Positions 33,325 through 42,712 of a DNA stretch of 64,000 nucleotides are shown piece by piece; positions within the stretch are counted from its first letter, which is position 1; each line of letters begins with the position of its first letter. The stretch is from Stomoxys calcitrans. Taxonomy: Eukaryota > Arthropoda > Insecta > Diptera > Muscidae. The position numbers were made by a program, and so were the translations under genes. The DNA is taken from assembly GCF_963082655.1 (NCBI RefSeq), contig NC_081553.1, forward strand, positions 41,147,812 to 41,211,811. The letters are read 5' to 3'. Below the pieces are notes generated by a model that was given only the letters and a program-made list of their open reading frames with translations, was not told where the DNA came from and made no database searches.

Positions 33325-33981
33325 AGATGTCATGTTCTTTTTTCGTTTTAAGTTGCTTCAAGCCAAAGGCCAGAGTAGACAATTTGGCCTTTCAAAGATG
33401 TTTATAGTGCACACACACAATAGAAAGTTATTAAAACTCGTTGACAAATAAAAAAATTTTACTCAGCTGTTTGCTATACACTACCTATGTTATTATGCCT
33501 TAGAATAGAGTATCAACCATGACATAATTACCAACCATGACATTATTACAGCGGAGTATCATTTTTTCTCGCAAAGTGCACAATCTTTCAAAGTGTTTTG
33601 GTTGTGTGTGTGTGTGTACTTTAGTTAAGAACCATACACACGCAAACAGCGAGAAAAGGCGCGAACTACTTCCGTACACAAAATCAGAGGTGCACTAATC
33701 ACCGATTTTGACAGATATGCAGTGGACAACTGTCATTACCTGTAAATGAATATATCTTGGTACCAACAGTTATACCAACACAGGTAGTGTACAGCAAACA
33801 GCTGAGTACAATTTTTTCATTTCTCAACGAGCTTTAACAACTTTCTGTTGTGTGTGTGCATTATAAGCTGTATTTTTTTCAGCAGGTGCAGGTGCAGTGC
33901 ATTGAAATACGATGGCTTAAATTATCTAATCTCCCCTTTGGGTTGACGCAACTTTAAAAGACAAAAAAGAACATGACATCT
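33325..33981. repeat. Large inverted repeat (arms about 160-200 bp)
   Basis: The left arm 33325-33487 (AGATGTCATGTTCTTTTTTC ... CAGCTGTTTGCTATACACTA) pairs with the right arm 33782-33981 (TAGTGTACAGCAAACAGCTG ... GAACATGACATCT). The spacer is about 290 bp with a (GT)n run. The ends of both arms match closely and the middle is diverged. Confidence 0.8.
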
Positions 33982-34280
33982 GTCTGTTTACGAGTTTTGG
34001 TTGTGTGTGTGTGATTTATAGTTATAGACAATAACACACAACACCAACAAAAAATGGCGCGAACTGATAATATACCCTAAATCAGAGTTGCACTAAATAC
34101 TAAAGAACTACTTGTTTTTACTTTAAAATTTGTGGCATGTGTTTTTTGTCCTATCCAGTGTATTTCAGATGTTCTGGATAGAATTTCACTGTAACGTTGT
34201 AATAGTTAGTTATCAATATAATGCGATAACAGAAAATAATAATCGTTAAATCGTAACTTGACTGTTTAATATTGACAGAG

Positions 34281-34372
34281 AAGGCCACCGAGGTTAGTAT
34301 GTCCGCCGAACGCCTGGGTTCAAATCTCTGCGAAGACATCAGATAAATTTTCAGCGGTGGATATCTTCTTAC
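34281..34372 (+). mobile_element. SINE fragment upstream of RpS7
   Basis: AAGGCCACCGAGGTTAGTAT, GTCCGCC and CGCCTGGGTTCAAATCTCTG match the SINE head with a shortened A box and a mutated B box, about 220 bp before the RpS7 initiator. Confidence 0.65.
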
Positions 34373-34592
34373 TAATGCTGGCTACAAAACAAACATTTGT
34401 TTATTTTTGTTTTCAAACTCACTTTAATTAATTGTAGTACAATAAATCGTCCAGTTAGCATGTGTCATCTCTAATAGTAAAATAGCGAGAAAAATACATC
34501 CCTAAAAGCAACTGCAGCCAACTTCAGTCTGTTGTTTGACAACTGCAGCGAGTAAATTGACGGAAGTTACTGTTCAGTGGTTCACCTTTACT

Positions 34593-34620
34593 TCCTTTTC
34601 TGTCAAAATAATTGACTAAG
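34593..34620 (+). promoter_or_regulatory. RpS7: RpS7 initiator and noncoding exon 1
   Basis: A polypyrimidine tract TTCCTTTTCTGTC (34592-34604) matches the TCT/TOP initiator of ribosomal protein genes; C34595 is the likely first base. A noncoding exon of about 26 nt would then end at CTAAG|GTTGGT (34620/34621) and splice to the AG directly before the start codon. The donor is not ideal, and a second GT five bases downstream is an alternative. Confidence 0.5.
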
Positions 34621-34976
34621 GTTGGTGTATTTTTTGATAGTCTGTTTAATAAATACGAAAATAATGCCAGAAGACGTAGAAAAAACTAAAAAATGTGAAT
34701 AAGAACTTAAAATCTATACGGAAATGTATGATTAAGTGAAGAGGTTTTGTAAAATGCATTGTTAATGGAACAAGATGTTGAATGATTAAATTACAAAAAA
34801 AGAGAAAAAATCCCCCCGGCCAAGCAGTATATAAAAGAGCCCTAAAACAAAGTGTTTTTATTGAAATTGGAAAAATCTTAATGGCATTAGTTTTTTGTTT
34901 TGTTTTGTGCTGTTCAAATGGTTAACTCAAAAGTTTGTTTTTGTTTTCTCCTTTGATGGTTGGTGTTGCTCTTTAG

Positions 34977-37900
34977 ATGATTGGCTCCAAGATTATCAAG
35001 CCCGGTGGCGCTGAGCCCGATGACTTTGAGAAATCTATTGCTCAAGCTCTTGTTGAGCTCGAGGCCAACAGTGACCTCAAGCCATACTTGAGAGATTTGC
35101 ACATTACACGTGCCCGTGAAATTGAATTTGGCACCAAGAAGGTGAGTGTATTTACTACTAATCGAAAGGAAGGCAAGTGTTGTTAATATCTTTTGTTTTG
35201 CATTTTAGGCTGTCATCATCTATGTTCCCATTCCCCAACAGAAGGTTTTCCAAAAGATCCAAATCATTTTGGTCCGTGAATTGGAGAAGAAATTCTCCGG
35301 CAAACACGTCGTTGTTGTTGGTGAACGCAAAATTTTGCCTAAGCCCACCCGCAAGGCCAGAAACCCTTTGAAACAAAAGCGTCCACGTTCCCGCACTTTG
35401 ACTGCTGTCTACGATGCCATCTTGGAGGATTTGGTCTTCCCTGCTGAAATCGTTGGCAAGCGTATCCGCGTCAAGTTGGATGGCTCCCAATTGATTAAGG
35501 TGCACTTGGACAAGAACCAACAAACCACCATTGAACACAAAGTGAGTAAAGTGAATAATTTAACGATGGAAAAGTTTAGTGCATAGAGATGTGGGTATAG
35601 GTTTAAGTTTTTGGATAGAAGTTTTATTGAAATGACAACAACAAACAAAGATTTTTTTGGGTCTGTATTTAATGAAGTTGTCAAAATTAGCAAATCCGAC
35701 GTAGAAGTATATCTGAAATGCCTTGGTGCCAGATACACAAATCTGAAGTGCAAATGCTAGAAGGCGCCCCCTAGAGACTAAAAACTAAAATTTTTTGATT
35801 ACCACTTCCACGCTGTACTCTCGGTTATGGTAGACATATTTTCCTAACAGGGTGCTGTTGCTGTGTTAACCAAATATTTGCATGTGGAGGTAACGACCCT
35901 CTTCGTGATCCTAAAGATGAGCAAGCTCGTTTCGGCCCATGGGACCGGGACCGATCGCCGCGGGGAAGTGATGATCATTGTTTATTTAAAGGCGCCAATA
36001 ACTAGCCTTGTAATAAAGACCATCATAGCCACACGCAGTTTAAAGCGAGGACCGGTGTCACTCAGTCTCTCAATTAGCACTGCGATGGCAGTTGCAGCTA
36101 CTCCATATGGGTCTTTCCACTATCCGCAACCTGTGGACGCGACCGGTATCTCTCAGCTAAGCTTTTTATGATAACGATGAACACCACATAAATCGGAGCT
36201 CAGAGTTTCAACCTGTGTGGTGCTCACTGTCCCACGCAAGCACGTTTTTGCATTCGAAGGAGTTTATGACACCCCCGTCAGATCCATCCCGTCCCAACAA
36301 CAAATCTCAGGATATCTCCCAGAGGTACGTTCGCAAGGTCAGAACCGCGTCCTCAGAAAGGAGATCATGCGTCCCTGCAGACCCGAGCATGAACATAGCA
36401 TGTGCTCGATAGTCTTATCCTCATGAAGGCACGTGTCCGGTTATGATCGCTCTTATCGAACGCCAGTAACTCCCTCGTCCTCCTCCGGTCAACGACAGGC
36501 TAGAGCGCTGAGTTCAATATTGCCACCGACGCTGCTCTTGCCATCTCTTCTACTTTGTTCAGTAGCTCGACAAATGGCACGAAGGCGAGACGGTTGACTG
36601 ATCCGCCCGGCGCAGACGAATCCTTTCTGGTGCATTTATCCGCCCCTTATTTCCTGGCATCCCCTCATGTCGGTGAATGTTTGTTAGCGTCACATCGTGG
36701 ACTCCAAACAACGTGCACAGGCATCTCGACCTCACCCTCCTCAAATTCTAGGGCTTGAGCGCCACTATAATGTCCACATAAATCCTGATTTTCGAGGGCG
36801 GTAAATCCCTTACAAGAATTTTGCGGCTACTGTAATGGCACAGATCTCAGCCTAAAAGGCCGGTCACTCTTCCGGCTGTCTAGAGACATACCTATATTGA
36901 GTGCGTCGGAGTAGACCCTCCAATCCAGTCCCTGACTCCATCTTGGAGCCGTCCGAAGATCGAGGTCTAAGCCTCCTCAAACACAGTTTTAGCCTTCCAG
37001 CATGCCGAGCTCCCTCAGCCTAGACACGACGTTGGCGTCGCTGTTCCGAAAATTGGCACTAATGGGCTGCATATCCCGCTTCGCTTTCCGACCTGCCAGC
37101 GGTGTGGATCGCAATGCCCCTGTGACATAGATGCAGGCCAGTATCTGGACCATTTCCCTCGTACGAGGCTTCTTTTTCCACAACTCTCCAACAGTTCTTC
37201 ATAGGTCAGCACTGGTCTCGCAAAGCCTGTATACATCCAATACATCATCTCCCTCAGTCTATGCGCGACTTTGGCGGCGCAGTTCCGTAAATAGGCCCCA
37301 ATGAGCTGCATATTCAGCACCGCTTCCAGACCTGTCTGCGGTGCGGATCTCAGTGCCTCTGTGAACCAGATGCAGGCCAGTCTCTGGTCCTTCTCGAATT
37401 CTGGTCTTACAAAGGCCGTATACATCTAATAAATCATCTCCCTCAGTCTAAGCGCGACTTTGGCGGCGCAGTTCCGTAAATAGGCCCCAATGAGCTGCAT
37501 ATACAGCATCGCTTCCAGACCTGTCTGCGGCGCGTATCTCACTGCCCCTGTGACCCAGATGCAGGCCAGTCTCTTGACCGAACATCCTCCTACTGAAGGA
37601 AAAAGATCACAATGCCTTATGGCCTCTTTCCTTGGTATGCCTCCTCCAGGACAAATTCGTATCAAGGACTATGTTTAGGTACTTCGCCTCCTTTGACAGC
37701 TGCAGGGTGATCCCGTCCAAGGACGGGATCTGCACTCCGGTATCGTTTGTCTGTTCATGAAGAGCAACAGCTCCATGTTTCTTGGTCTTCAAACCATTTC
37801 TGGTAGCTCATCTCGACAATCTCCCCAGTGAACCTTCCATGATCTATGATTAGCAGATCGTCGACAGAAACTTGTCTCGGAACAGCAACACGACATCGGC

Positions 37901-39914
37901 CGTATAAGCGACAGTCTTCGTGCCATCTCCGCCGAGATCCAAAAGGATTTCATTTATCATGAGGTAACACCGATCAAAGATAACTACGACCACCACAAAG
38001 ACAGGAACTATGAGCTCCAATCTGAGTGGCTTGCATCATTATCACGAGAAGCTTAGCTGGGAGCTACCGGATCGTCCACAGTGGAATACTCTGTGCGAAG
38101 TAATTGTAATTACAGTCGCTGACAATCAGCGGAATTTAGTGAAGATTTTCAGTTAGAGGTCAGGCGACATCGGCTCTCGCTTAAATATTGAGTGCATATA
38201 ATGCTCGATATGACAAGGCGAGTTATTGGCAAGTTTTAATAACCAATGGCCACCATGTTCCCGCTTGCGCATAGTGCAATGCTCCATGAGTAGAACTTGC
38301 AAGGGCAGTTGCGGACAATCAGCGGTATCGAGCGGAGAGTCTCAGTGAGAGCCAGGGCGACACCGGCTCTTGCACAAATATTGAGTGACTATGATGCTCG
38401 ATATGACAAATCGAGTTATTGGCGCCCTTAAATAACCAATAGCCACCATGTTCCCGCGGCGATACATGCTTTGAACCGGAACGAGCTTGCTTGCTCACCG
38501 ACAGAAGCTTGGAGATGATAGCCACCTCCACATTAAAATGTGGCTATGACAACAACATGTTCCTGCTTGCTACATTTGGGTTATATGGACCGAAAGGAGC
38601 TTGCTCACCTTTATAATAGTTTTATATATCCAACAATATTTCTTATATGAAAGTCTTTTATCATAATTATGTATCACAAATATGTCCTTGTGTTATTTGC
38701 TGATTGTTTTTGTGCCAAGATCAGTGATTGTCAAAAAGGACACATAGTAAAACCAATGACTCGTTACTGTTTGAAAGCGGCCAATTTAAAGCCATTTAAA
38801 CATTTCCATACATTGGTTACATTCATATCAAAACATCTGATAAAAATTTAGGGAATAAAGAACTCTTGTCTTAGCTAAACTGGTAGCATATTTATGAACA
38901 TTATTATTAGCAATTTATTTATATCCTTAGTATTAACATATGTAGAAACTATGTATTACAAAAGTTTAGTATATTTCTTGCGTCCTTGTGTTAATTGCTG
39001 AATTATGACCTCCAGTCACAGTGATCGTCAAAAAGGACACACATTAAACACCAAGTAATACTTTTCCTTTAAAAATCATTCTGTAATTTCTATCAACGAA
39101 AGCAAAATCGAAAAGTATTATTATAATGTCATTATATGTTTATTCTGGAGTATATTTCTGGTTCTTATTCCTTTATGTACCGTTCTTGTGTTATTTGTTG
39201 ATTGTCCTCTTCAAAATCAATGATTGTCAAAAAGAACGCATATTAATTTAGGCAACAACTCGTTATTGTCTGCACTAATCCAGGAAAGTGTAGACATATT
39301 CCATTTGTTGTTTACAATTGTACAAGAACTACATATGCTGGTATGACCCTAAGGCCGTCTATTTGCCTCCCATACATGATTTATTACTTCCAAATGTCAT
39401 GGGACTTCCTACAAAACGGCAGATTAAATAAATTTTAAAATTTTTTATAATTGTCCTGTAAATTTTTCAAAGGGATAATTTAATTTTAAATTTTAATAAC
39501 TGTTTAAATTTATTGGTGCTTACTTTGTAGCCGTCTATTTGCCTCCTGTACACGATTTTTACATTCAAGTTGTATGGGACTTCCTACAAAACGGCAGAGT
39601 AAACTATTTTTAAATTATATCATAATTTTCTTTGATATTTATGAAAGGAATTTCATTTTAAAATTAAACAAGAATTTCTGTTTATTTTTATTAATTTTAG
39701 TATTCCTATTTATTTCCTTATATTTATTTTATTATAAATAATTTTGTTTTTAATTTTATACATTTTTTTTTAATTTCAAACCCCTCACTATTTGCTCATT
39801 TTTAATAATTCTTCCTTTATTCCATTTCAGGTTGACACCTTCACCTCGGTCTACAAGAAACTTACTGGCCGCGATGTCACCTTCGAATTCCCCGACAACT
39901 ATTTGACCATGTAA
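34977..39914 (+). CDS. RpS7: 40S ribosomal protein S7 (eS7), 193 aa, three coding exons
   Basis: Coding exons are 34977-35141 (55 codons), 35209-35541 (111 codons) and 39831-39914 (27 codons plus TAA). Introns of 67 bp (GTGAGT...TTAG) and 4289 bp (GTGAGT...TCAG) are both phase 0. The protein begins [20 protein letters not shown], contains [40 protein letters not shown] and [20 protein letters not shown], and ends [10 protein letters not shown]. At 193 residues it has the family's normal length, one residue shorter at the N-terminus than the Drosophila protein. eS7 is a structural component of the small ribosomal subunit. The ATG is the first base of its exon, right after the TTTAG acceptor of a leader intron. 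AATAAA lies at 39921-39926. The last intron hosts five H/ACA snoRNA candidates and transposon debris. Confidence 0.98.
35835..38600. mobile_element. Mosaic of non-LTR retrotransposon pieces inside RpS7 intron 3
   Basis: 35835-36200 (+) matches the leader-like block at 42050-42400 (landmarks GGTTATTTAAAGGCGCC-type and CCGCAACCTGTGGACGCG). 36980-37792 (-) encodes the polymerase C-terminal region, including [20 protein letters not shown] and repeated [20 protein letters not shown] degenerate RT active-site block lies at about 37865-37940 (-). 38160-38580 carries the leader block inverted, twice. None of it is an intact element, and all of it would be spliced out of RpS7 mRNA. Confidence 0.7.
36985..37580 (-). 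repeat. Three tandem copies of one retrotransposon polymerase segment
   Basis: The segment coding for ACI[W/Y]VTGA.R..P and [20 protein letters not shown] occurs at about 37430-37580, 37240-37400 and 36985-37150. The first two are about 190 bp apart and near identical; the third is more diverged. Confidence 0.75.
38681..38824 (+). ncRNA. H/ACA snoRNA candidate 1 (set I)
   Basis: The 5' hairpin is closed by TGTCCTT (38683-38689) and AAGGACA (38736-38742), with upper stem TTGCTGAT/ATCAGTGA and a pocket between. The H box is ATAGTA (38744-38749). The 3' hairpin is closed by ACCAATG/CATTGGT (38752-38758, 38811-38817). ACA lies at 38819-38821, three bases before the predicted 3' end. This is the full H/ACA layout, and it is in the sense strand of a ribosomal protein intron, where fly snoRNAs usually sit. 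The pseudouridylation target was not identified. Confidence 0.8.
38979..39128 (+). ncRNA. H/ACA snoRNA candidate 2 (set I)
   Basis: A paralogue of candidate 1: GTCCTTGTGTTAATTGCTG and CAGTGATCGTCAAAAAGGAC rebuild the same 5' hairpin and pocket. The H box is ACATTA (39040-39045). The 3' hairpin has a 10-bp stem TAATACTTTT/AAAAGTATTA with an unrelated loop. The tail motif is ATA (39123-39125), a tolerated variant of ACA, three bases from the predicted end. Confidence 0.7.
39179..39319 (+). ncRNA. H/ACA snoRNA candidate 3 (set I)
   Basis: The 5' hairpin uses CGTTCTT (39181-39187) with AAGAACG (39232-39238) and upper stem TTGTTGAT/ATCAATGA. The H box is ATATTA (39240-39245). The 3' hairpin has CAACAA/TTGTTG (39253-39258, 39305-39310) and inner TGTCTGCAC/GTGTAGACA. 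ACA is at 39314-39316, three bases from the end. Pocket sequences GTGTTATTTG and TGATTGTCAAA are identical to candidate 1, while the paired stem positions have changed together. Confidence 0.8.
39352..39501 (+). ncRNA. H/ACA snoRNA candidate 4 (set II)
   Basis: The 5' hairpin is closed by GCCGT (39354-39358) and ACGGC (39416-39420), with upper stem TCCCAT/ATGGGA. The H box is AGATTA (39421-39426). An AT-rich 3' hairpin (about 39430-39495) has long complementary arms (AAATTTTAAAATT against AATTTTAAATTT). The ACA-type box is uncertain (ATA near 39496). The 5' pocket, CTATTTGCC and CTTCCTAC, can pair across a U in a conserved 28S rRNA segment. Confidence 0.65.
39528..39673 (+). ncRNA. H/ACA snoRNA candidate 5 (set II)
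   Basis: A paralogue of candidate 4: GCCGT (39530-39534) with ACGGC (39591-39595), and upper stem TCCTGTACA/TGTATGGGA that stays paired through two G-T wobbles. The H box is AGAGTA (39596-39601). An AT-rich 3' hairpin follows, then ACA at 39668-39670, three bases from the end. The pocket sequences CTATTTGCC and CTTCCTACAAA are identical to candidate 4. Confidence 0.72.
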
Positions 39915-39920
39915 ACTGTC

Positions 39921-39926
39921 AATAAA
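39921..39926 (+). terminator. RpS7: RpS7 polyadenylation signal
   Basis: AATAAA seven bases after the TAA stop, giving the very short 3' UTR typical of ribosomal protein genes. Confidence 0.75.
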
Positions 39927-40201
39927 TTATTTTTATAGTCCAAAAACAAACAAAAGTTGTTACACGTGTGTCACTTGTTTATTGTGTGAACGAAAACAAA
40001 ACAAAAATTGTATAAAAGGGGCTTAAGAACAGAAGGAGTGTAGTAAAGGAAGTCGTAATGTTTTGTAAAAACTTCTGAAATTCAGAAGATTTTGTACAAA
40101 CCAAAAGAAACCACAAAACATTAAAAAATAAAACAAAAAAAAAAAACTTTTACAAAAACTTGTAAAACAAAACATAATTTGGTTTTCATTTTAAACATAC
40201 T

Positions 40202-41228
40202 AACAAGTCGGGCCGAAACTTTGGTACTCCCTCCATCATGGATACTGCTAAATATTTACACAAATTAACCCACAATCCCATGGCAGCCGGTTGTACATAC
40301 CGTATTGGCACGATGGACTCCTTCATCTGCAAGGGCTGCCCGCCTCAGTGTACAACACACTGCTACTACAACAAATTAACCCAGTTATTATCAAAGAGTT
40401 TAAAGTTTAAAGTGTAGTTTAAAGAGTTTAAATTGGAAAATGATCAAGTATTCAGGGGGAACGGATTCCCATACCAAATTTCTATGTAATTGAATAAATT
40501 TGGGACTCGTGAACTCAAATCCCGAGATAGATTTAAATAGGAGTTATATCTGTTAATGGAATTAACTGGTCGGGATTTAATGTAGCTGTTGGAAGTAGAG
40601 CTGGCAAACAATCGATAATCGCAACATTCGATATTTTCGATAATTTTAATAATAAATATCGATACTTTCGTTAATTTCCCATCACCTGTATTTCAAACGA
40701 AAATGAGAAGTTAACTTCTTGAGATCGCTATATATGGAAGCAATATCAATCCACAGACCAAATAAAACCAAGGTTAATAAAGTCAGTTAGAAGTCATGAA
40801 AGAAATCATTGCACAAAATGTTAATCTAATGCGCCTTCTATAGGCGCAATGTATGTTGAAGGATACATTCAGTGTCGGATTGCTTATTTTTGTATAATTT
40901 AAAAAAAAATTACTTTTGCGGTAGTATCCATCGGAAAAATATCAATCGATATTCAGTCAAAAAATTAATATCGATAGGGCCATCGATATTTTGCCAGCTC
41001 TAGTTGGAAGGCATACACGTAAAGAAATCATCCCCAAAGACGTACACAAATAAAAAGTATCCGTGGAAAATGTCAAGTGGATATTCGTCGACCGCTATCG
41101 GGAGATACGAAGAGACGGACATGGTTGGATCGATCAAGAATGCACTTTAAAGGATCAGATCAGTATTTGGAAGTGGTACAAAAGGAAAGAATCTTGTCAG
41201 TATACCTCTATCTACCTATTCTATGGTA
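40202..41228 (-). mobile_element. HINE family A variant with nested hAT MITE
   Basis: It begins AACAAGTCGGGCCGAAACTT and TACTCCCTCCATCATGG. A dispersed segment at 40278-40380 (CCATGGCAGCCGGTTGTACA, AAGGGCTGCCCGCCTCAGTG) recurs at about 63475-63575. It ends near TACCTATTCTATGGTA, where the fold-back mariner element interrupts the start module. Confidence 0.65.
40596..41002. mobile_element. hAT-type MITE, 407 bp, with perfect 8-bp duplication
   Basis: Termini TAGAGCTGGCAAA and TTTGCCAGCTCTA are perfect 13-bp inverted repeats. GTTGGAAG occurs at 40588-40595 and again at 41003-41010. No coding capacity. Sub-terminal ATCGAT-rich sequence matches both ends of the larger element at 28345-29895. Confidence 0.92.
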
Positions 41229-41824
41229 AAGGGTGATTTTTTTGAGGTTAGGATTTTCATGCATTAGTATTTGACAGATCACGTGGGATTTCAGACATGG
41301 TGTCAAAGAGAAAGATGCTCAGTATGCCTTGACATTTCATCATGAATAGACTTACTAACGAGCAACGCTTGCAAATCATTGAATTTTATTACCAAAATCA
41401 GTGTTCGGTTCGAAATGTGTTCATTCACCGTAACGTTGCGTCCAACAGCATCTTTGAAAAATACGGTCCAATGATTCCACCAGCGTACAAACCACACCAA
41501 ACAGTGCATTTTTCGGGATGCATGGGCAGTTCTTGAACGGCTTCTGGTTGCTCTTCACTCCAAATGCGGCAATTTTGCTTATTTACGTAGCCATTCAACC
41601 AGAAATGAGCCTCATCGCTGAACGGTGAATGAACACATTTCGAACCGAACACTGATTTTGGTAATAAAATTCAATGATTTGCAAGCGTTGCTCGTTAGTA
41701 AGTCTATTCATGATGAAATGTCAAAGCATACTGAGCATCTTTCTCTTTGACACCATGTCTGAAATCCCACGTGATCTGTCAAATACTAATGCATGAAAAT
41801 CCTAACCTCAAAAAAATCACCCTT
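41229..41824 (-). mobile_element. Fold-back mariner-like element with about 200-bp inverted arms
   Basis: Arms 41229-41431 and 41622-41824 are near-perfect inverted copies (AAGGGTGATTTTTTTGAGGT outermost), flanked by TA. Each arm carries the transposase start, MNRLTNEQRLQIIEFYYQNQ. The centre, read on the minus strand, keeps the block DEAHFWLNGYVNKQNCRIW with its presumed catalytic Asp, and VWCGLYAGGIIGPYF. The region between N-terminus and this block is deleted, so it is non-autonomous. Confidence 0.88.
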
Positions 41825-41829
41825 TATAA

Positions 41830-42050
41830 AATAAAAATAAAGAAAAACATACCAGAGTGTCTTCTCCGGACGCTTCTAGTCCGTGCCGGCATTGAATTGA
41901 ACCCCGGACCCTGGTTCTGCTCGGTTTGCCGGAACCGCCTTCATCATCGGTCGGTGTCGGTGAGGTGTAACCGGAGCATGGAGTATGTACATTTCCGATC
42001 TTACTCTGAGCTTACATCATTACGGGAGTATAGTTGTAGTTGTTGTAGCC
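41830..42050 (+). pseudogene. Non-LTR retrotransposon N-terminus with 2A-like motif and zinc-binding relic
   Basis: In the frame that includes 41888-41914 it reads LLVRAGIELNPGPWFCSVCR. GIELNPGP (41888-41911) resembles the 2A ribosome-skipping motif D[V/I]ExNPGP, with Gly in place of Asp. WFCSVCRNRLHHRSVSVRCN and EYVHF look like a PHD-type finger that has lost two cysteines. Some insect non-LTR elements encode 2A-like sequences followed by zinc fingers at the protein start. The reading frame soon degenerates and the polymerase is absent. Confidence 0.6.
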
Positions 42051-42420
42051 ACATTCACATGTGGAGGTGGCGATACCCGTTAAACTCTGCTAGCTGAGCA
42101 GGGAAAAAGGGTGGCCATTGGTTATTTAAAGGCGCCTATAACTCGCTTTGTGATATCGAGCATCATAGGCGCTCAATATTTGTGCAAGAGCCGGTGCCGG
42201 TGAGAGACTGTCCGCTCGATACCGCTGATTGCCCGCGACTGCTGTTGCAACTCCTCCGTATGGAGTATTCCACTACCCGCAACCTGTGGACGCGCCCGGT
42301 AGCTCGCAGCTAAGCTTCTCGCGACAGCACTGAACACCACGCAGATCGAATCTCATTGTTCCAGCCTGTGTGGTACTCACAGCTATCCCGTGGCTAGATA
42401 CGCGGTTTGGATATCGGGTG
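42051..42420 (+). mobile_element. Non-LTR leader-like block
   Basis: Matches 35835-36200 and, inverted, 38160-38580: CACATGTGGAGGTGGCGATA, TTATTTAAAGGCGCCTATAA, CCGCAACCTGTGGACGCGCC. No coding frame. Confidence 0.55.
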
Positions 42421-42464
42421 GCCTAGTACAACTCCATCTTTCAAATTTATATCGAATGGTATCG

Positions 42465-42712
42465 AAAGGTGGTCTCATTTATACAACAACCACAAATCAT
42501 ATGGTGCAACCCTCCATCTTGTCATCAAACTGATCTACGTTTTGCCAACACACACAAAGAAATGTGTGTGCGTGTGTGTATAGGTGTGCGTACATTAGCA
42601 GAGAATATGCGTGAAAGAAGAAAACAACAAAGAGAATGCAAACAAAAACATAACATCTTAATACCGTCAAAGGTAGCCGGCTGTTAACAGCTATTCGCGT
42701 GAGACCACCTTT
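42465..42712. mobile_element. Short element with GGTGGTCTCA inverted ends, 248 bp
   Basis: AAAGGTGGTCTCA at the left and TGAGACCACCTTT at the right are perfect inverted repeats. The interior has GTTTTGCCAACACACACAAA and GCCGGCTGTTAACAGCT. No target duplication is obvious. A close copy lies at 45104-45350 and a remnant at about 33200-33306. Confidence 0.8.

Noticed and set aside
34881..34930. Upstream ATGGCATTAG as an alternative RpS7 start
   Set aside because: It cannot be spliced in frame to the conserved exon, and the ATG at 34977 restores the family N-terminus almost exactly.
38681..38824. Could this intron repeat be a MITE rather than a snoRNA
   Set aside because: No target duplication or terminal inverted repeat around the unit; instead hinge and ACA boxes sit at the right places and stems covary between copies.
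42469..42687. 72-codon frame through a (GT)n-like region
   Set aside because: It lies inside the short GGTGGTCTCA-ended element and is not conserved in the copy at 45104.
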